Assembly (NCBI GenBank): GCA_037176885.1
Contig: JAWWNJ010000003.1
Coordinates: 3,100,001 to 3,164,000 of the forward strand
Reading direction: 5' to 3'
DNA: 64,000 nt
From: Favolaschia claudopus
Taxonomy: Eukaryota > Basidiomycota > Agaricomycetes > Agaricales > Mycenaceae
Each line of letters begins with the position of its first letter. The first letter of the stretch is position 1. A model generated the notes under the pieces. That model saw nothing but the letters and a program-made list of their open reading frames with translations. It was not told the origin of the DNA and did not search any database. Shown in pieces: positions 12,310 to 22,107 of this stretch. The position numbers were made by a program, and so were the translations under genes.

Positions 12310-12531
12310 TGATAGACTTGCGAAGCCTCCGGGCGTGGAAGGCAACACAAGGCGTGTGTGTGCGAGTGGGTCCTAAGCTGCTCGTGGGCTGGGGCCTGAG
12401 TCCACTGCTACGACGGAGGCAGGGAGCGAGAGATGGAGGCGGAAGGCAAGAGTGATCTATAGAAACAACTACAAACATGTCGTAACTACCAATAAACGTG
12501 ATGCGTAGCCAGCGGGGCGCGAAGCTCAACA
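12310..12531 (-). repeat. 3' LTR of the gag-only element
   Basis: A 222-bp terminal repeat, apparently identical to 13614-13835 and bounded by TG..CA. It is 3' with respect to the minus-strand gag ORF and lies next to the polypurine tract at about 12532-12545. Confidence 0.9.
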
Positions 12532-12612
12532 TCTCCTCCCCACTGAAACTGTGACCGTCCCTGGTCACTAGACAACCAAGGCAGCAGGAAGAGAAGGAAA
12601 AGGAAAAACGAA

Positions 12613-13398
12613 TCAACTCGAATCTCGGAGCTGAGCCATACGACGCTCGAGCGCTGAAAGGCGCAACGGATCGGGGTGAAGATGGAGCAGAGCAAGCTCG
12701 TGGAAGACATCATCGAGGGGATCAGATGGTGGTACCGGTGGCGAAGGAGCGGTCGAAGAGACCTCGATGCTGGTAGCTGTCTGCAGATGTGCGGGAGCTT
12801 CGGGAGCGGTAGGGACGTCGGTCGCGGTGCTAGAGATGGGAATACGAGGTGAAGGGTCGGGAATGCTAGAAACAACAGAGACGGGGAGACGGGGTGAAGG
12901 GTCTGGCAGTCCACCGACAACGTAACGGGTGGGAGGCGCATAACCAGGAATGAAATCGTGTGATATGATGGGTGCGCGATACGTCGGAGACGGTGTGAAG
13001 GAAGCGGGCGTCAGGGACGAGGAAGCGGGCGGCGGAGCAACAGCGGGAACGGGGCGTCGCACAACCGGGGGCGTCAGAAGCTGCTGTGTACGCGTATATG
13101 CTAGGAGACGAGCACGGAGATTGGGACCAACGACGGTATGCGGGACATATAAACCAGACGGAAGGACGACACGTCCAAGGGCATTACGCTTGCATAATCC
13201 GCTGCGGATGTCGGCGAGTACGCGGGGGCAGTGACGGATAAGATGGCGGGGGCTACTGCAGTAACTGCACGCAACGGGACAGCGTGGCGGTGGTGCGGGA
13301 GCGGGAGTGAGGAACGACGCGGAGATGAGCTCGATAAGCTTCGATAAGAGCTCTAACAGCTTGGCGAGTGTCGGGGGCAAGTCGGGAACGTGGGTCAT
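12613..13398 (-). CDS. Truncated retrotransposon Gag with CCHC zinc knuckle
   Basis: A 261-aa ORF from the ATG at 13398; the frame is open further upstream into the LTR. Residues 44-57 form a CX2CX4HX4C zinc knuckle (CSYCSSPRHLIRHC). It is followed by CKRNALGRVVLPSG, the segment that follows the knuckle in Gag proteins of basidiomycete Ty3/gypsy elements. The rest is Pro/Ser-rich. The N-terminal capsid-like Gag domain is missing, as is all of pol. The protein may bind nucleic acid. Whether it packages the element's RNA is inference. Confidence 0.75.
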   Translation of the reverse strand: MTHVPDLPPTLAKLLELLSKLIELISASFLTPAPAPPPRCPVACSYCSSPRHLIRHCPRVLADIRSGLCKRNALGRVVLPSGLYVPHTVVGPNLRARLLAYTRTQQLLTPPVVRRPVPAVAPPPASSSLTPASFTPSPTYRAPIISHDFIPGYAPPTRYVVGGLPDPSPRLPVSVVSSIPDPSPRIPISSTATDVPTAPEAPAHLQTATSIEVSSTAPSPPVPPSDPLDDVFHELALLHLHPDPLRLSALERRMAQLRDSS

Positions 13399-13613
13399 AG
13401 TGAGATCGGTGTGAATCGGCGATGTCTGAGACGGGATAGAAAGGGGCTGCGCACGACGAAGGCGACAGCGGCGAGATACGTGGAATGCGAAGGCGGAGGT
13501 GGCGTTGGCGTCAACGTAGACACCCGAAACGAACACGACTGAATGCACGATACCACGGTGGGCCACAGAAACACAAGACAAAGCCTTGAAACCCCTCGCG
13601 GTGGGCTCCAATA

Positions 13614-13835
13614 TGATAGACTTGCGAAGCCTCCGGGCGTGGAAGGCAACACAAGGCGTGTGTGTGCGAGTGGGTCCTAAGCTGCTCGTGGGCTGGGGCC
13701 TGAGTCCACTGCTACGACGGAGGCAGGGAGCGAGAGATGGAGGCGGAAGGCAAGAGTGATCTATAGAAACAACTACAAACATGTCGTAACTACCAATAAA
13801 CGTGATGCGTAGCCAGCGGGGCGCGAAGCTCAACA
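13614..13835 (-). repeat. 5' LTR of the gag-only element
   Basis: A 222-bp repeat, apparently identical to 12310-12531. It is the 5' LTR for the minus-strand ORF, directly followed (toward lower coordinates) by the putative primer-binding site, and flanked outside by GTAT. Confidence 0.9.
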
Positions 13836-13839
13836 GTAT

Positions 13840-14175
13840 GTATTACTTATTTCATGACATGCGGCGCGCAAGATTCCAGTTCGCCGTTCGGTTACTTGAG
13901 ATGTTCCAGTTACAGAACTCGACCCTACCAGGCCCCTGGCCGCCAGAAGCCTTGATTCTGTGAGCCTTCAAGCTAACGGCTGATCGGTACGCCGGTTCGT
14001 GTCAATTTCTTTCTGTCTCTTCAGGTAGTCTCAAAGTCATCCCAGGCTAGGAAGCCGAAGCCGGCGATGGGACGTGGTGGTTGTCAGCAGAGATTTTCCG
14101 ACGTGACCAAGATCAGTCACATCTGTCACCGTTACTCGTCACGTCCACGCCCACAACTTGTCCTCCACCACATCG
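13840..14175. promoter_or_regulatory. Upstream region of the second F-box-like gene
   Basis: The 336 bases between the LTR element and the start of the second paralog. They presumably include its promoter. No ORF or repeat is supported. Confidence 0.35.
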
Positions 14176-15887
14176 ATGATGGCGCTCGCCGGCAACGCTC
14201 GTCACCTGCATAATGACGTTGTAGATCGTATCATGTTATTCTGTTCCACCTTCGAAACACTCATCTCGATTTCCCTCGTTTCCAAGTCATTTTACCGCGT
14301 TTTCCAAGCGCATCCAAAGGTGCTGTGGATGCCCGCTTCCGCGTTTTCATATTGACACTAAAACAGTCGATATACTGGGCTGTAGCTTATAATGCCGTTG
14401 GGCCGAGTCTTCCCCAGGCGATGCTTGTGGTCAAGTATCCCTACGAGGATGTACCATCCAGCAAGACAGCACCGATGCTAGAACTCACATCTCCGGTTAT
14501 CATCACGCCCACGCAGCGAAGACTTCTTCAAGAAAACTCGCAGATAGTCGATACGCTGGAGAACATCTACAGTCTACAGTTTGGGGTTTCTTTTTGTTTC
14601 TAGAGTTTTATTTTATTGATGATAGGATTGCAGAAACAAAAATCGCAAATCGAAAACCAGTGTTCTCACGGCTGAAGAGTCTTTGCGTTTTCGTCGCGCA
14701 GTGTATCGTCTAATCTTCTACTCAAAGCTGTTCCCGGCAATGGCGTACCGCCCCGAGTTGCCCGCTGCCCAATTGCTCGACGAAATTCGCGAGCAACGGA
14801 TTGCCGTCCTCGATAGGTACCCAACGGAAGAGCTTCAGCAGCTATACTCTGTAGCCAAGTTCCTCCAAAGCATGCTAGGCGAAGCGTCCTTCTCCGGTAC
14901 GCTATCTTGGGTTCTCGCCGTCTGTGGTTCACGATTTATGTGTAGACCCAGCCTTGAACGATGCTCTACTATCTTCCGGACCGTCGGGTGCTCTGCTGGT
15001 TTGGAAGTATCGTAGCTATGATATTCTTGAGGGAAAGGTGCCGCTCGACTTTGGTGAGGATGCAGAGATTCCGCCAGGTCTGGTTGGCTATCTCTCTGTT
15101 CCATTAAAGCATATTTGGACTGCACGCCGAATCACGACTCCGAGTGAATCAGATCCGCCCTCCATGTGGGTTCTAGATCAAGTAGACAGTGCCAGCGATG
15201 CTTGTTAGTCCTTCCTTCACTCAAAGCTCCGAGTATGCTGACGTTTTCTCAGGCTCGCGATGCGGCACTCCCGATGGATTCAAGCTATTCTGCGAAGCCA
15301 GTGATTATCAACCTTTTCAGCCTAAGATTTTCGCTCATCCGTTCCATTAGATTTCTACCGTTTCCCGGTCTATCTTTCCCGACTCTTTAAAGGCCGGCTA
15401 GGATTAAATACTACAATACACGAGCCCTTCATGGCGGCCACGGGCCAACTACAATATTCAGAATCCCTTGGTTCTCTTATCAGAGATCTTTTCTCTTTCA
15501 GATCGCAAACCGCTCCGGCATTTGATGAATGGAATCCTTCTGATTCTTACTGTTTCTTTTGCCTGATGAAGTTCATCGAAGAGCACCTCTGGATCTGGTT
15601 CTTCAACAAGAGAATTGAAGGTAAGCTTTGAAGCTATCTTTATGCAGTGTTCTGATGCGAGGTATCATGGCAAGACGGATGGTCTCTGCCTGACAATTGC
15701 CCGTAAGTCATGTACGTACGCTCAAAATTCGAGGAATTTCACGGCGATAGGGATGGATATGACTGTCCGTTACAAAAAGACAATCTACATCACGTGGAGA
15801 GTAAAAATGTACGTGTGCAGTTATCTTCACGGGTATATCTCATTTCTGTTCACTTTGGCATAGCATCTGTGTACTCCGATACAATAG
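14176..15887 (+). pseudogene. F-box-like protein, tandem copy 2 (frameshifted)
   Basis: Paralog of the gene at 10033 with the same exon plan: 14176-14319, 14367-14578, 14634-14896, 14946-15203, 15253 onward, then small exons ending at TAG 15885-15887. Conserved pieces include LHNDVVDRIMLFCSTFETL (F-box-like), NKNRKSKTSVLT, LSSGPSGALLVW and EEHLWIWFFNKR. In exon 5 the frame stops at TAG 15348-15350, just after a Cys motif and a short HPFH stretch. The homologous downstream part (LDFYRFPVY... onward) continues in another frame. Compared with copy 1, the segment between the two flanking conserved codons is two bases longer. Either the gene is decaying, or there is an assembly error or an unusual intron. 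The protein would otherwise resemble copy 1. Confidence 0.7.
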
Positions 15888-16001
15888 CAATACAAACAAA
15901 AAATAGTATCCTAGCTAGATGTACGTTATGTTGTTTCTTGGTGACACGTGCTTGTCGACGTTCTGAGCGCGAATGCTCAAAGAGATAAAAACGAGCACCT
16001 T

Positions 16002-17997
16002 TCAGTCCGAAACATAAACCTGGATGGCCCAAGGCCCACCACAGATCGTCCCAGGCGCACCCGAACACGGCGTATTACACGAAGCCATAGGCGTATCCGC
16101 CGGAGGTGCGCCATTCCAATCGTCGCCACAATAGCACTCCGAACCGAATTCCACCCCCGCCTTCGTGTAGTTGAAATTCTCGCAGTGAGCAATGCACGCA
16201 GCTGGTGTATTCGTCACGGCAAACGAGCCGCCGGCACTGGCGACGTTGGCGAAGACGCGGTCGGGGGTGTCTGTGGAGCAGCCGGTGCCGTACGGTTTCC
16301 AATTCGCTGGGATGAGGGCGGAGGGGGGAGTTAGGGAGGTGTTGTATACCTGGAAAATCGCGGAGGATGTTGAGGAACAAAGATCATAGATGTACGCGGA
16401 ACAGAGGAAGGTGCATACCTGGATACGCGAAGTGGCTCCGCAAATCAGGTTCGCGTTGCCCGTGCAGGGTACATTACAGTCGGAAATCGAAGCCGCCGTC
16501 ACATTCGACAAAAGTCCAGAGCCGCAGTAGCACGCGTTACCAGATTCAACCCCAGCGAAGGTGAATCCAAGAGAGAAACATTGCTGGATGCATGTAGAAG
16601 GAGTGTTCGTGTTCGAAGGAGTCGTCAAATACGAATTAGTGAGGATATGCGTCGGAGTGTCAGTTGCGCATGCCATTGCTGTCGACCATCCGGAGGGAAT
16701 TGGCGCGGTTGGGGTAGGCAGGAAAGAGGTGGAGGCTGCGGTAGTGCACGCAACAGCTGCGACGCTGGGATTCGCGGCTACTCCGACAGGCGAGAATACA
16801 ATGCCGGTGTCCTAGAACATCTTGAGCAAGAGCAGTAACACATTGTAGCATAGTAAGCTCACGACGTAATATTCGGCGAAATGGTTTCCTCCAGCCTATA
16901 AATCACACAACAATTAAGTAATCGGTCTCACGCCGATAGGTAGATAACCCACCCAATTCCATCGACAAAACAAACAATTCGTACCACAGCTGAAGCTCTC
17001 AATCAGCGCATTGGCCGAATTATCCTGCGGAGGGCAGATCGAAGAGCAAGTCGTTGTGGTGGTGATGATTTCCCCGGGAGAAGGAGTGCTCGTAGCGACA
17101 GCAGTAGTTCGACTGGGATATATGAAGGAAGTGGAGGTCGATGTAGAGCATCCAACAGCAGCGGTGCTCGGGTTCGCTGCTACCCCGACGGGTGAGAAGA
17201 CTAGGCCAGTGTCCTAAACCGTGTGAATCGCGAGGGGGATTCTAGGAGGAAAAATCCACTCACCATGTAGTATTCAGCGAAATGATTTCCTCCGGGCTGT
17301 ATTAAGTAAATGAAGTTCATTTCGAACATTCAAAATTAGTAGCCAGCCGACTCACCCAATTCCACCGACAAAACAAACAGTTGTCGCCGCAGTTTGAACT
17401 TGCAATGAGCGCATTTCCCGAGTTATCAGTCGGAGGACAGATAGATGCGCAGGTTTTTGTCACGATGATGACTTCGCCCGCAGTCGGAGTGCTGGTAACG
17501 ACGGAGGTGGTACGACTGGGGTAGATGAAGGAAGTCGAGGTACTCGTGCTGCATGTGACGGCTGCGCGTACGGGATTCGCAGCGACGCCGATCGGAGAAG
17601 TCACAGCACCCGTATTCTGTCGGAATGATTCAAGGAAATGGGAAGAATGGAGGAAAGAGAGAACATACCGTGTCGTATTGAGCGAAATGATTTCCTCCGG
17701 GCTGCACGGGAGTCAATTTTCGAATAAATAGAGCGAGAAGGAAGGGAGCTGCATGCATACCCAGTTCCAACGACAAAACAAGCAAGTATTTCCGCAGCTG
17801 AAGCTCTCAATGAGAGCATTTCCAGAAGTATCAGTCGGAGGGCAAGTCGCCGAACAGGCAGTAGTGACGATGACGACCTCGCTCGGGGCCGGAGTCGAGG
17901 TGACGTATTTCGTCGTCAACGTCTGGGCAGCAGCGCCAGTGATACACAGAAAGATAGACATAGAGACGACCAAGAACTTGAAGCAAGAAGAGCTCAT
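16002..17997 (-). CDS. Secreted protein with three Cys-rich repeats and two WSC domains
   Basis: Eight exons (17997-17761, 17701-17669, 17616-17356, 17296-17264, 17213-16953, 16895-16863, 16811-16419, 16349-16002) encode 532 aa. Every exon is a multiple of three and every intron is phase 0. Residues 1-25 are a signal peptide (MSSSCFKFLVVSMSIFLCIT...). Three repeats follow, each with CPPxDxSGNALIxS, CGxxCLFCRWNW, a separate 33-nt exon encoding GGNHFAxY, and TG-VxSPxGVAANP. Two of them use 261-nt + 33-nt exon pairs. The C-terminus has two WSC domains (CIQQCFSLGFTFAGVES...CYCG and CIAHCENFNYTKAGVEF...CYCG), which bind carbohydrate in wall-stress sensors and secreted oxidases. There is no transmembrane segment at the C-terminus. 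A role in wall or polysaccharide binding is inferred. Confidence 0.85.
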
Positions 17998-18811
17998 GGT
18001 GTGGAACGAGAGTTTTTTGAAGTATCAAAGTTGTCCCATTTATACTCTGGGCGGCAGTAATGCAATGACCAGGGGTACCAGGAACCCGCGAGCGGCGAAA
18101 GGGTCCGCCGACGTCAAGAGCTGGACTGGCTAGACGAAGCGAAGAGTATTGTGTCCAAAGTGGTGTGCCTTGTGGCAAATTAAAAGTTGATTCAGCCTAG
18201 AGACCATGCTGAACGTCAAATTTGCAAATTTTGTGTGAATCCAGGCCGGCATGATGCGATGGGTGTATAGCGTTTTGATACCGACCGCCTGAGAGTCAAG
18301 CATGGTGCAAGCATCTGAAAATGTTGGCGAGAGAGCGCAGCGCGCGCGCGCGGCGCGCATGTCGAAAATCGTCCGTCGTGGTTCGAAGCAAGGAGATCCA
18401 TCAACGGTCACTGATGTGACAGTGATGTGACTATGAGCACTTTGCCTCAGTTTGTCAATGTCATCTTCGTCGAGACTCAAGAAGATGGTCTAAGTATCCC
18501 GCCGCTTCGTCGATTAGCACGATCTCAGTTCTCAGCTTGCCGTCTGTACTTACTCGTCTCAGTCCCCGCTTTCATATACTCGTCGATCCGTCCAACCACA
18601 TCCAAAACTCGAAAAACTGCCAAAAACGTGCCCTTCTCGATGTCGCTGCCCACTGTTGGCCCACTAAAGTACAATCGCGCCATGCCACGAACTCAGGATG
18701 CTCTGCAATTCCATGACACGATACCGCCTCTCTTGGAGCTCTTCGATCCCTCAGCAAAAATTCTCGTCCCGGTTCCCGGAATAAAACCTCAGGGTCCACA
18801 TCCACTGGCCC
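17998..18811. other. Upstream region of the WSC gene; weak ORF
   Basis: About 810 bases. A plus frame open from 18427 to 18912 runs into the tRNA-like repeat and has no recognisable domain, so I do not call it a gene. A short GC-alternating tract (GCGCGCGCGCGGCGCGC) lies near 18340-18357. Confidence 0.35.
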
Positions 18812-19053
18812 GGGGTCAGACCCGAATCGAACGGGTATCTTCTGCGGTCAAGTACCTGTACAACATAATGCCGGGGACAGCAGACGGTGGCCACCACCAC
18901 CAGGCCCAGTAAAACCCTTCGGCCTACCGGTACCGTGTCAGCAAAAAAGCAAAATAGATCTCCGGCTTTTCGAAGTCGATTAATATTGGCAGCAGTTTAA
19001 CGACGACGAACAAGACGCTAATAGATAAAGGCCACAAATGTTTCATGCATGAA
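18812..19053 (-). repeat. tRNA-like repeat unit 1
   Basis: About 235 bases, homologous to 19162-19402. On the minus strand it contains a T-arm-like hairpin ACCCG-TTCGATT-CGGGT. A TCTGC..GCAGA stem encloses about 34 bases, like an anticodon arm with an intron, and a GGTGG..CCACC stem occupies the D-arm position. The acceptor stem pairs poorly here, so this is a tRNA relic or SINE-like unit rather than a confident tRNA. Upstream (5') sequence is shared between copies too. Confidence 0.45.
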
Positions 19054-19161
19054 TATGAGAGAACGGAATACCGCAGCTCTGAGTGTTGAATCTCTTTTAT
19101 CCTTCACTAAGAATTCTACCTACGGAATACATAAGTAAAAAGAAATGGACAACATCCGAGA

Positions 19162-19402
19162 TAGCCAGGACCCGAATCGAACGGGTATCTCCTGCGATTC
19201 ACCTCCATCTAGATGCCGTAGGTAAAGCAGACGGTGGCCACCACCACCGGGCCTTGTAAGAGCCTTTGGTCTACCGGCGCCGTCATCAGCAAAGCAAAGA
19301 ATATGTTTTCCCCCGAAGTTTTCGAAGTTTATTGGCGGTTCAACGACGACGAACAAGACAGTAATAAATACAGGAGCACAATGTTTCATGCTCAAGCATA
19401 AG
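19162..19402 (-). repeat. tRNA-like repeat unit 2
   Basis: Second, diverged copy of the unit at 18812-19053. The T-arm-like hairpin is identical. The anticodon-stem-like pairing is TCTGC/GCAGG. The segment that would be the acceptor stem (GGCCCGG with CCTGGCT) pairs except at one position. The D-arm is atypical, so function as a tRNA is doubtful; a tRNA-derived SINE is equally possible. Confidence 0.45.
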
Positions 19403-19844
19403 AGCTACCGTTTGACGATTGATTTAGAGGACGGTCGGCGGAACTGAAAAAAAAAACGGAGCAGTAACAAAACGCGTCGAATCGAACTGCCTGCTTGCTG
19501 CAATCCAATGCTGCGGCCGCAGCCTAAAGGTTGCGAAGTCCCACAATCGACGAAGTACACCTCGATACAGTAGACAGAAACGTAAACTAATCAATGTAGT
19601 ATGTATTGAGAAAATCGAATAGGAGGGTAGGGGTATGCAGCTGCAGCGCGCAAAACGAGGGAGTGAGAATTCGACGGAAGGAAACGTTAAATCGTGACTC
19701 GTAAAATCTAACCCAAGAGATACTTCATAAATCCGTTCCCCATATCATATCATAAATCCTTCCACCCATCCATTCATCCCATCCCTCCATCCCATCCCTC
19801 TCTTTCCCTCCCCTCCCAGCCCCTCCCATCCAACAACACCCTAA
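19403..19844. other. 3' flank of the low-complexity protein gene
   Basis: About 440 bases with C/T-rich runs of CCATCC-type repeats near 19750-19830, just beyond the stop of the minus-strand gene. No gene is supported. Confidence 0.4.
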
Positions 19845-21412
19845 TCAAAACCCACCCATCCCCGCACCAAACCCTCCCCCACCCCCACTATTACTATTCG
19901 CCCTCGACAGCCCCGGACTCGGCAACGCCTCTCTCACAACCCTCACCTCCTCGACGTCGCCAAAGCTAAACCCGCCCGGCGTCCCGTCGAACTCTTCTTC
20001 CTCCGCGTGTGCATGCGCGAAGGTGCCGAATTCCTCCTGCTGCTTCACGAATTCCTCTGAATCCCGATGCTTCGCAGCGACGAAAGACCCTCTAGTAGCG
20101 GACGGCGGCGGCGACAGCGACGCAAGCGTCGACGACGTAGCGCTCGATTTCGATTTGGATGTACGCGAGGATTTGTCGCGTTTGGATTTTGATTTTTTCG
20201 GAGGGAGGGTGGTTGAGTCTGGGTGGGCTGTGAGGAGTGGGGTTAGCGTTACGAGTCACGAGGAAGAAGAATAGAAGAGGAGAGGGAGGAAGGGAGGAAG
20301 GAAGGAAGCACAAACTCACCTCCCCCAATAGGCGAATACGGCATCTGCCCACCCATCCCACTCCCCGAATTCGAACTCCGCCCACTGGACCTTGACCCCC
20401 CACCCGCCCCGCTCCTTGGGGCCAGCCGCGCATACACCACCCCGTCGAGATCCGCCTCGTCTGCTTCTTCTGCGTTGAAGCGCAGGTCCGCGAGGGCAGC
20501 GTCGTTTGATGCGCGCAGGGTCTCTAATGCGCTCGGCGGCTGGGGTACGTCGTTCTCGTCGAACACCCGCGGCGACGCGATATTGAGGAACGGCGGGGGT
20601 ATGCCCCGGTGCTGCTGCTGCTCGGGAAGCGCACCGAAGCCGGCGAAGTCAGCGCTGTCGGGCGTGTGCGGTGCTTCAGCGAGGGCAGCGGCGAGGCGAC
20701 GCATTTCTTTCCGCGCTTTGCGCCGCGCGCGGCGTTCGTCTGGGTCTTCTGTGTCTGCTGAGGAGGGAGATTGGGAGGACGGGGGTAGGAGGGAAGCGGA
20801 GGAGGAGGCGCGGGCACGACGGACGACGTCTGCGTCGCTGAGGGGCATGGGCGCGGGGTCGAGCGCGACGCGCGCGAGGAGGTCGTCGGTGCTCCGCCCA
20901 TGCTCGCGTTTGCGGGAGCGTTTGGTGGAGCGGGTGGGTTGTTCCTGGGCTTGTCCCTGGCCTTGCCCTTGAGATTGCCCTTGTGATGGAGGTTGCCGAG
21001 GTCGACTGAGGGCGTCGTCGGCGCCTTCGAGCGCCACGCCGCCTCTCCGCACCCCGGACCCAAAGAGATTGAACCCCCATAGAGATATGTGTTTCGGCGT
21101 ACGAGGGGGCACCCGCCGCCGCCCTCGCGGACCGAGATGGGAGTGTAGGGAGATAGCGTCGCCGTCGGCTGCGGCGTCTGCGTCTCGCCAGCCTTCGTCG
21201 CCGGACGAGGAATGGGAAGAGTGCGCGTCGGCGAGGAGGCCTTCCAGCTCGTCGGGGCGCGCGCGGCGGACACCACGGACGCTGTTGGAGGCGGCGTATT
21301 CGTCGTCGTCGGAGTCGCTTGAGGTGGTGGGGGTGGGGTGGGCGCAGGGGAGACAGGTGAGGCAGGAGCTGAAGGTGGCGCGAAGGGTGTCGTTCCAGGA
21401 GGGCTTGTCCAT
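19845..21412 (-). CDS. Low-complexity Ser/Ala/Arg-rich basidiomycete protein, unknown function
   Basis: Two exons (21412-20320 and 20227-19845, phase 1 junction) give 491 aa. The N-terminus MDKPSWNDTLRATFSSCLTC, followed by acidic serine runs, matches a protein conserved in basidiomycetes with no assigned function. Conserved islands are RPDELEGLLADAH, HISLWGFNLFGSG, STDDLLARVALDPA, RRARRKARKEMRRLA, and a C-terminal DSEEFVKQQEEFGTFAHAHAE segment. There is a Gln-Gly repeat and a Gly-rich tail. Lys/Arg-rich patches suggest nuclear location (inference). Composition is strongly GC-rich, so the opposite strand shows long spurious frames. Confidence 0.75.
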
Positions 21413-22107
21413 CGTTGGAGACGACGTCGAGGGCGGCGGGGACGACGTGGAGGGAGAGGAAGAGAAATAGCGTGATTAGACGCACCGGGTCTCATGGATC
21501 CGAGACGCCGCGTGGTGGAGTGACAGCGTGACGAGGTGACGATCCCATCAAAACAACACACTTTCCGCCACATGCTCGTCGCTGTTTGCGTCGTCCAGCC
21601 TGAGCTCGGCGCGCTCTCGGGGCTCTGTGCTACGCGATATATCTTGTCAAGCTCGTCTTCGGCCCCTCATTGTGTCTCGAGGAGACACCGTCAACGCGCT
21701 CCAAAATCACCACCTCGGATGCTCTCGAATGGCGGCGATGTCGGATGATGAAGCGCGAATGGGAGACAGCGTTCTCTCGGATTTACTCATTAATGTTCAC
21801 AGACTCATTTCTATAAGCCAGAAACAACCCACGCAGTTCATCGCACAGTTGGCTGGGCGGGGAGTTTCCGACAGTTTCGACGGTTGTACTTCATTTGTGA
21901 TAAGTTTTCCTGTCCCGTTTCCCCAGATGATTTTTGAGTTCGCGGTCGAAGTAGGACTGGAACTCGAGCCGAACTTAGGTTGAACCAGAAGGTGCTGAAC
22001 GTAGCTTGAGCCGTGGGAGTCGGATACGAGCCGGCCGTGATCTCCGACATCCCAAGTACGCCGATCCTTGTCTTTTACTCCCACCATCTCTGTCCCTCTA
22101 GGTCGCC
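21413..22107. promoter_or_regulatory. Divergent promoter region
   Basis: The 695 bases between the starts of the low-complexity gene (-) and the F-box/LRR gene (+). No ORF is supported. It presumably holds both promoters. Confidence 0.4.

Larger units (their letters stand above)
12306..13839 (-). mobile_element. Gag-only LTR retrotransposon (non-autonomous, Ty3/gypsy-like)
   Basis: Two 222-bp direct repeats (12310-12531 and 13614-13835) that I read as identical bound about 1.08 kb of internal sequence. Each LTR begins TG and ends CA on either strand. The bases just outside are GTAT on both sides (12306-12309 and 13836-13839), a 4-bp target-site duplication. In the coding (minus) orientation, the internal side of the 5' LTR carries TGGAGCCCACCGCGAGG, a plausible tRNA primer-binding site starting TGG. 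The 3' LTR is preceded by a purine tract GTGGGGAGGAGA. Only a Gag-like ORF lies inside; there is no protease, reverse transcriptase, RNase H or integrase. Identical LTRs imply a recent insertion. The element needed enzymes in trans. Confidence 0.9.

Noticed and set aside
18427..18912. 161-aa plus ORF upstream of the WSC gene
   Set aside because: No domain, no splice partners, and its end runs through the tRNA-like repeat.
19470..19560. Possible third tRNA-like element
   Set aside because: It has a TTCGATTCG core on the minus strand, but the flanking stem bases do not pair and the rest does not align with the two units nearby.
20524..21573. Long minus and plus frames (269-349 aa) overlapping the low-complexity gene
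   Set aside because: They are GC-rich shadow frames of the 491-aa protein with Arg/Pro-dominated composition and no motif.
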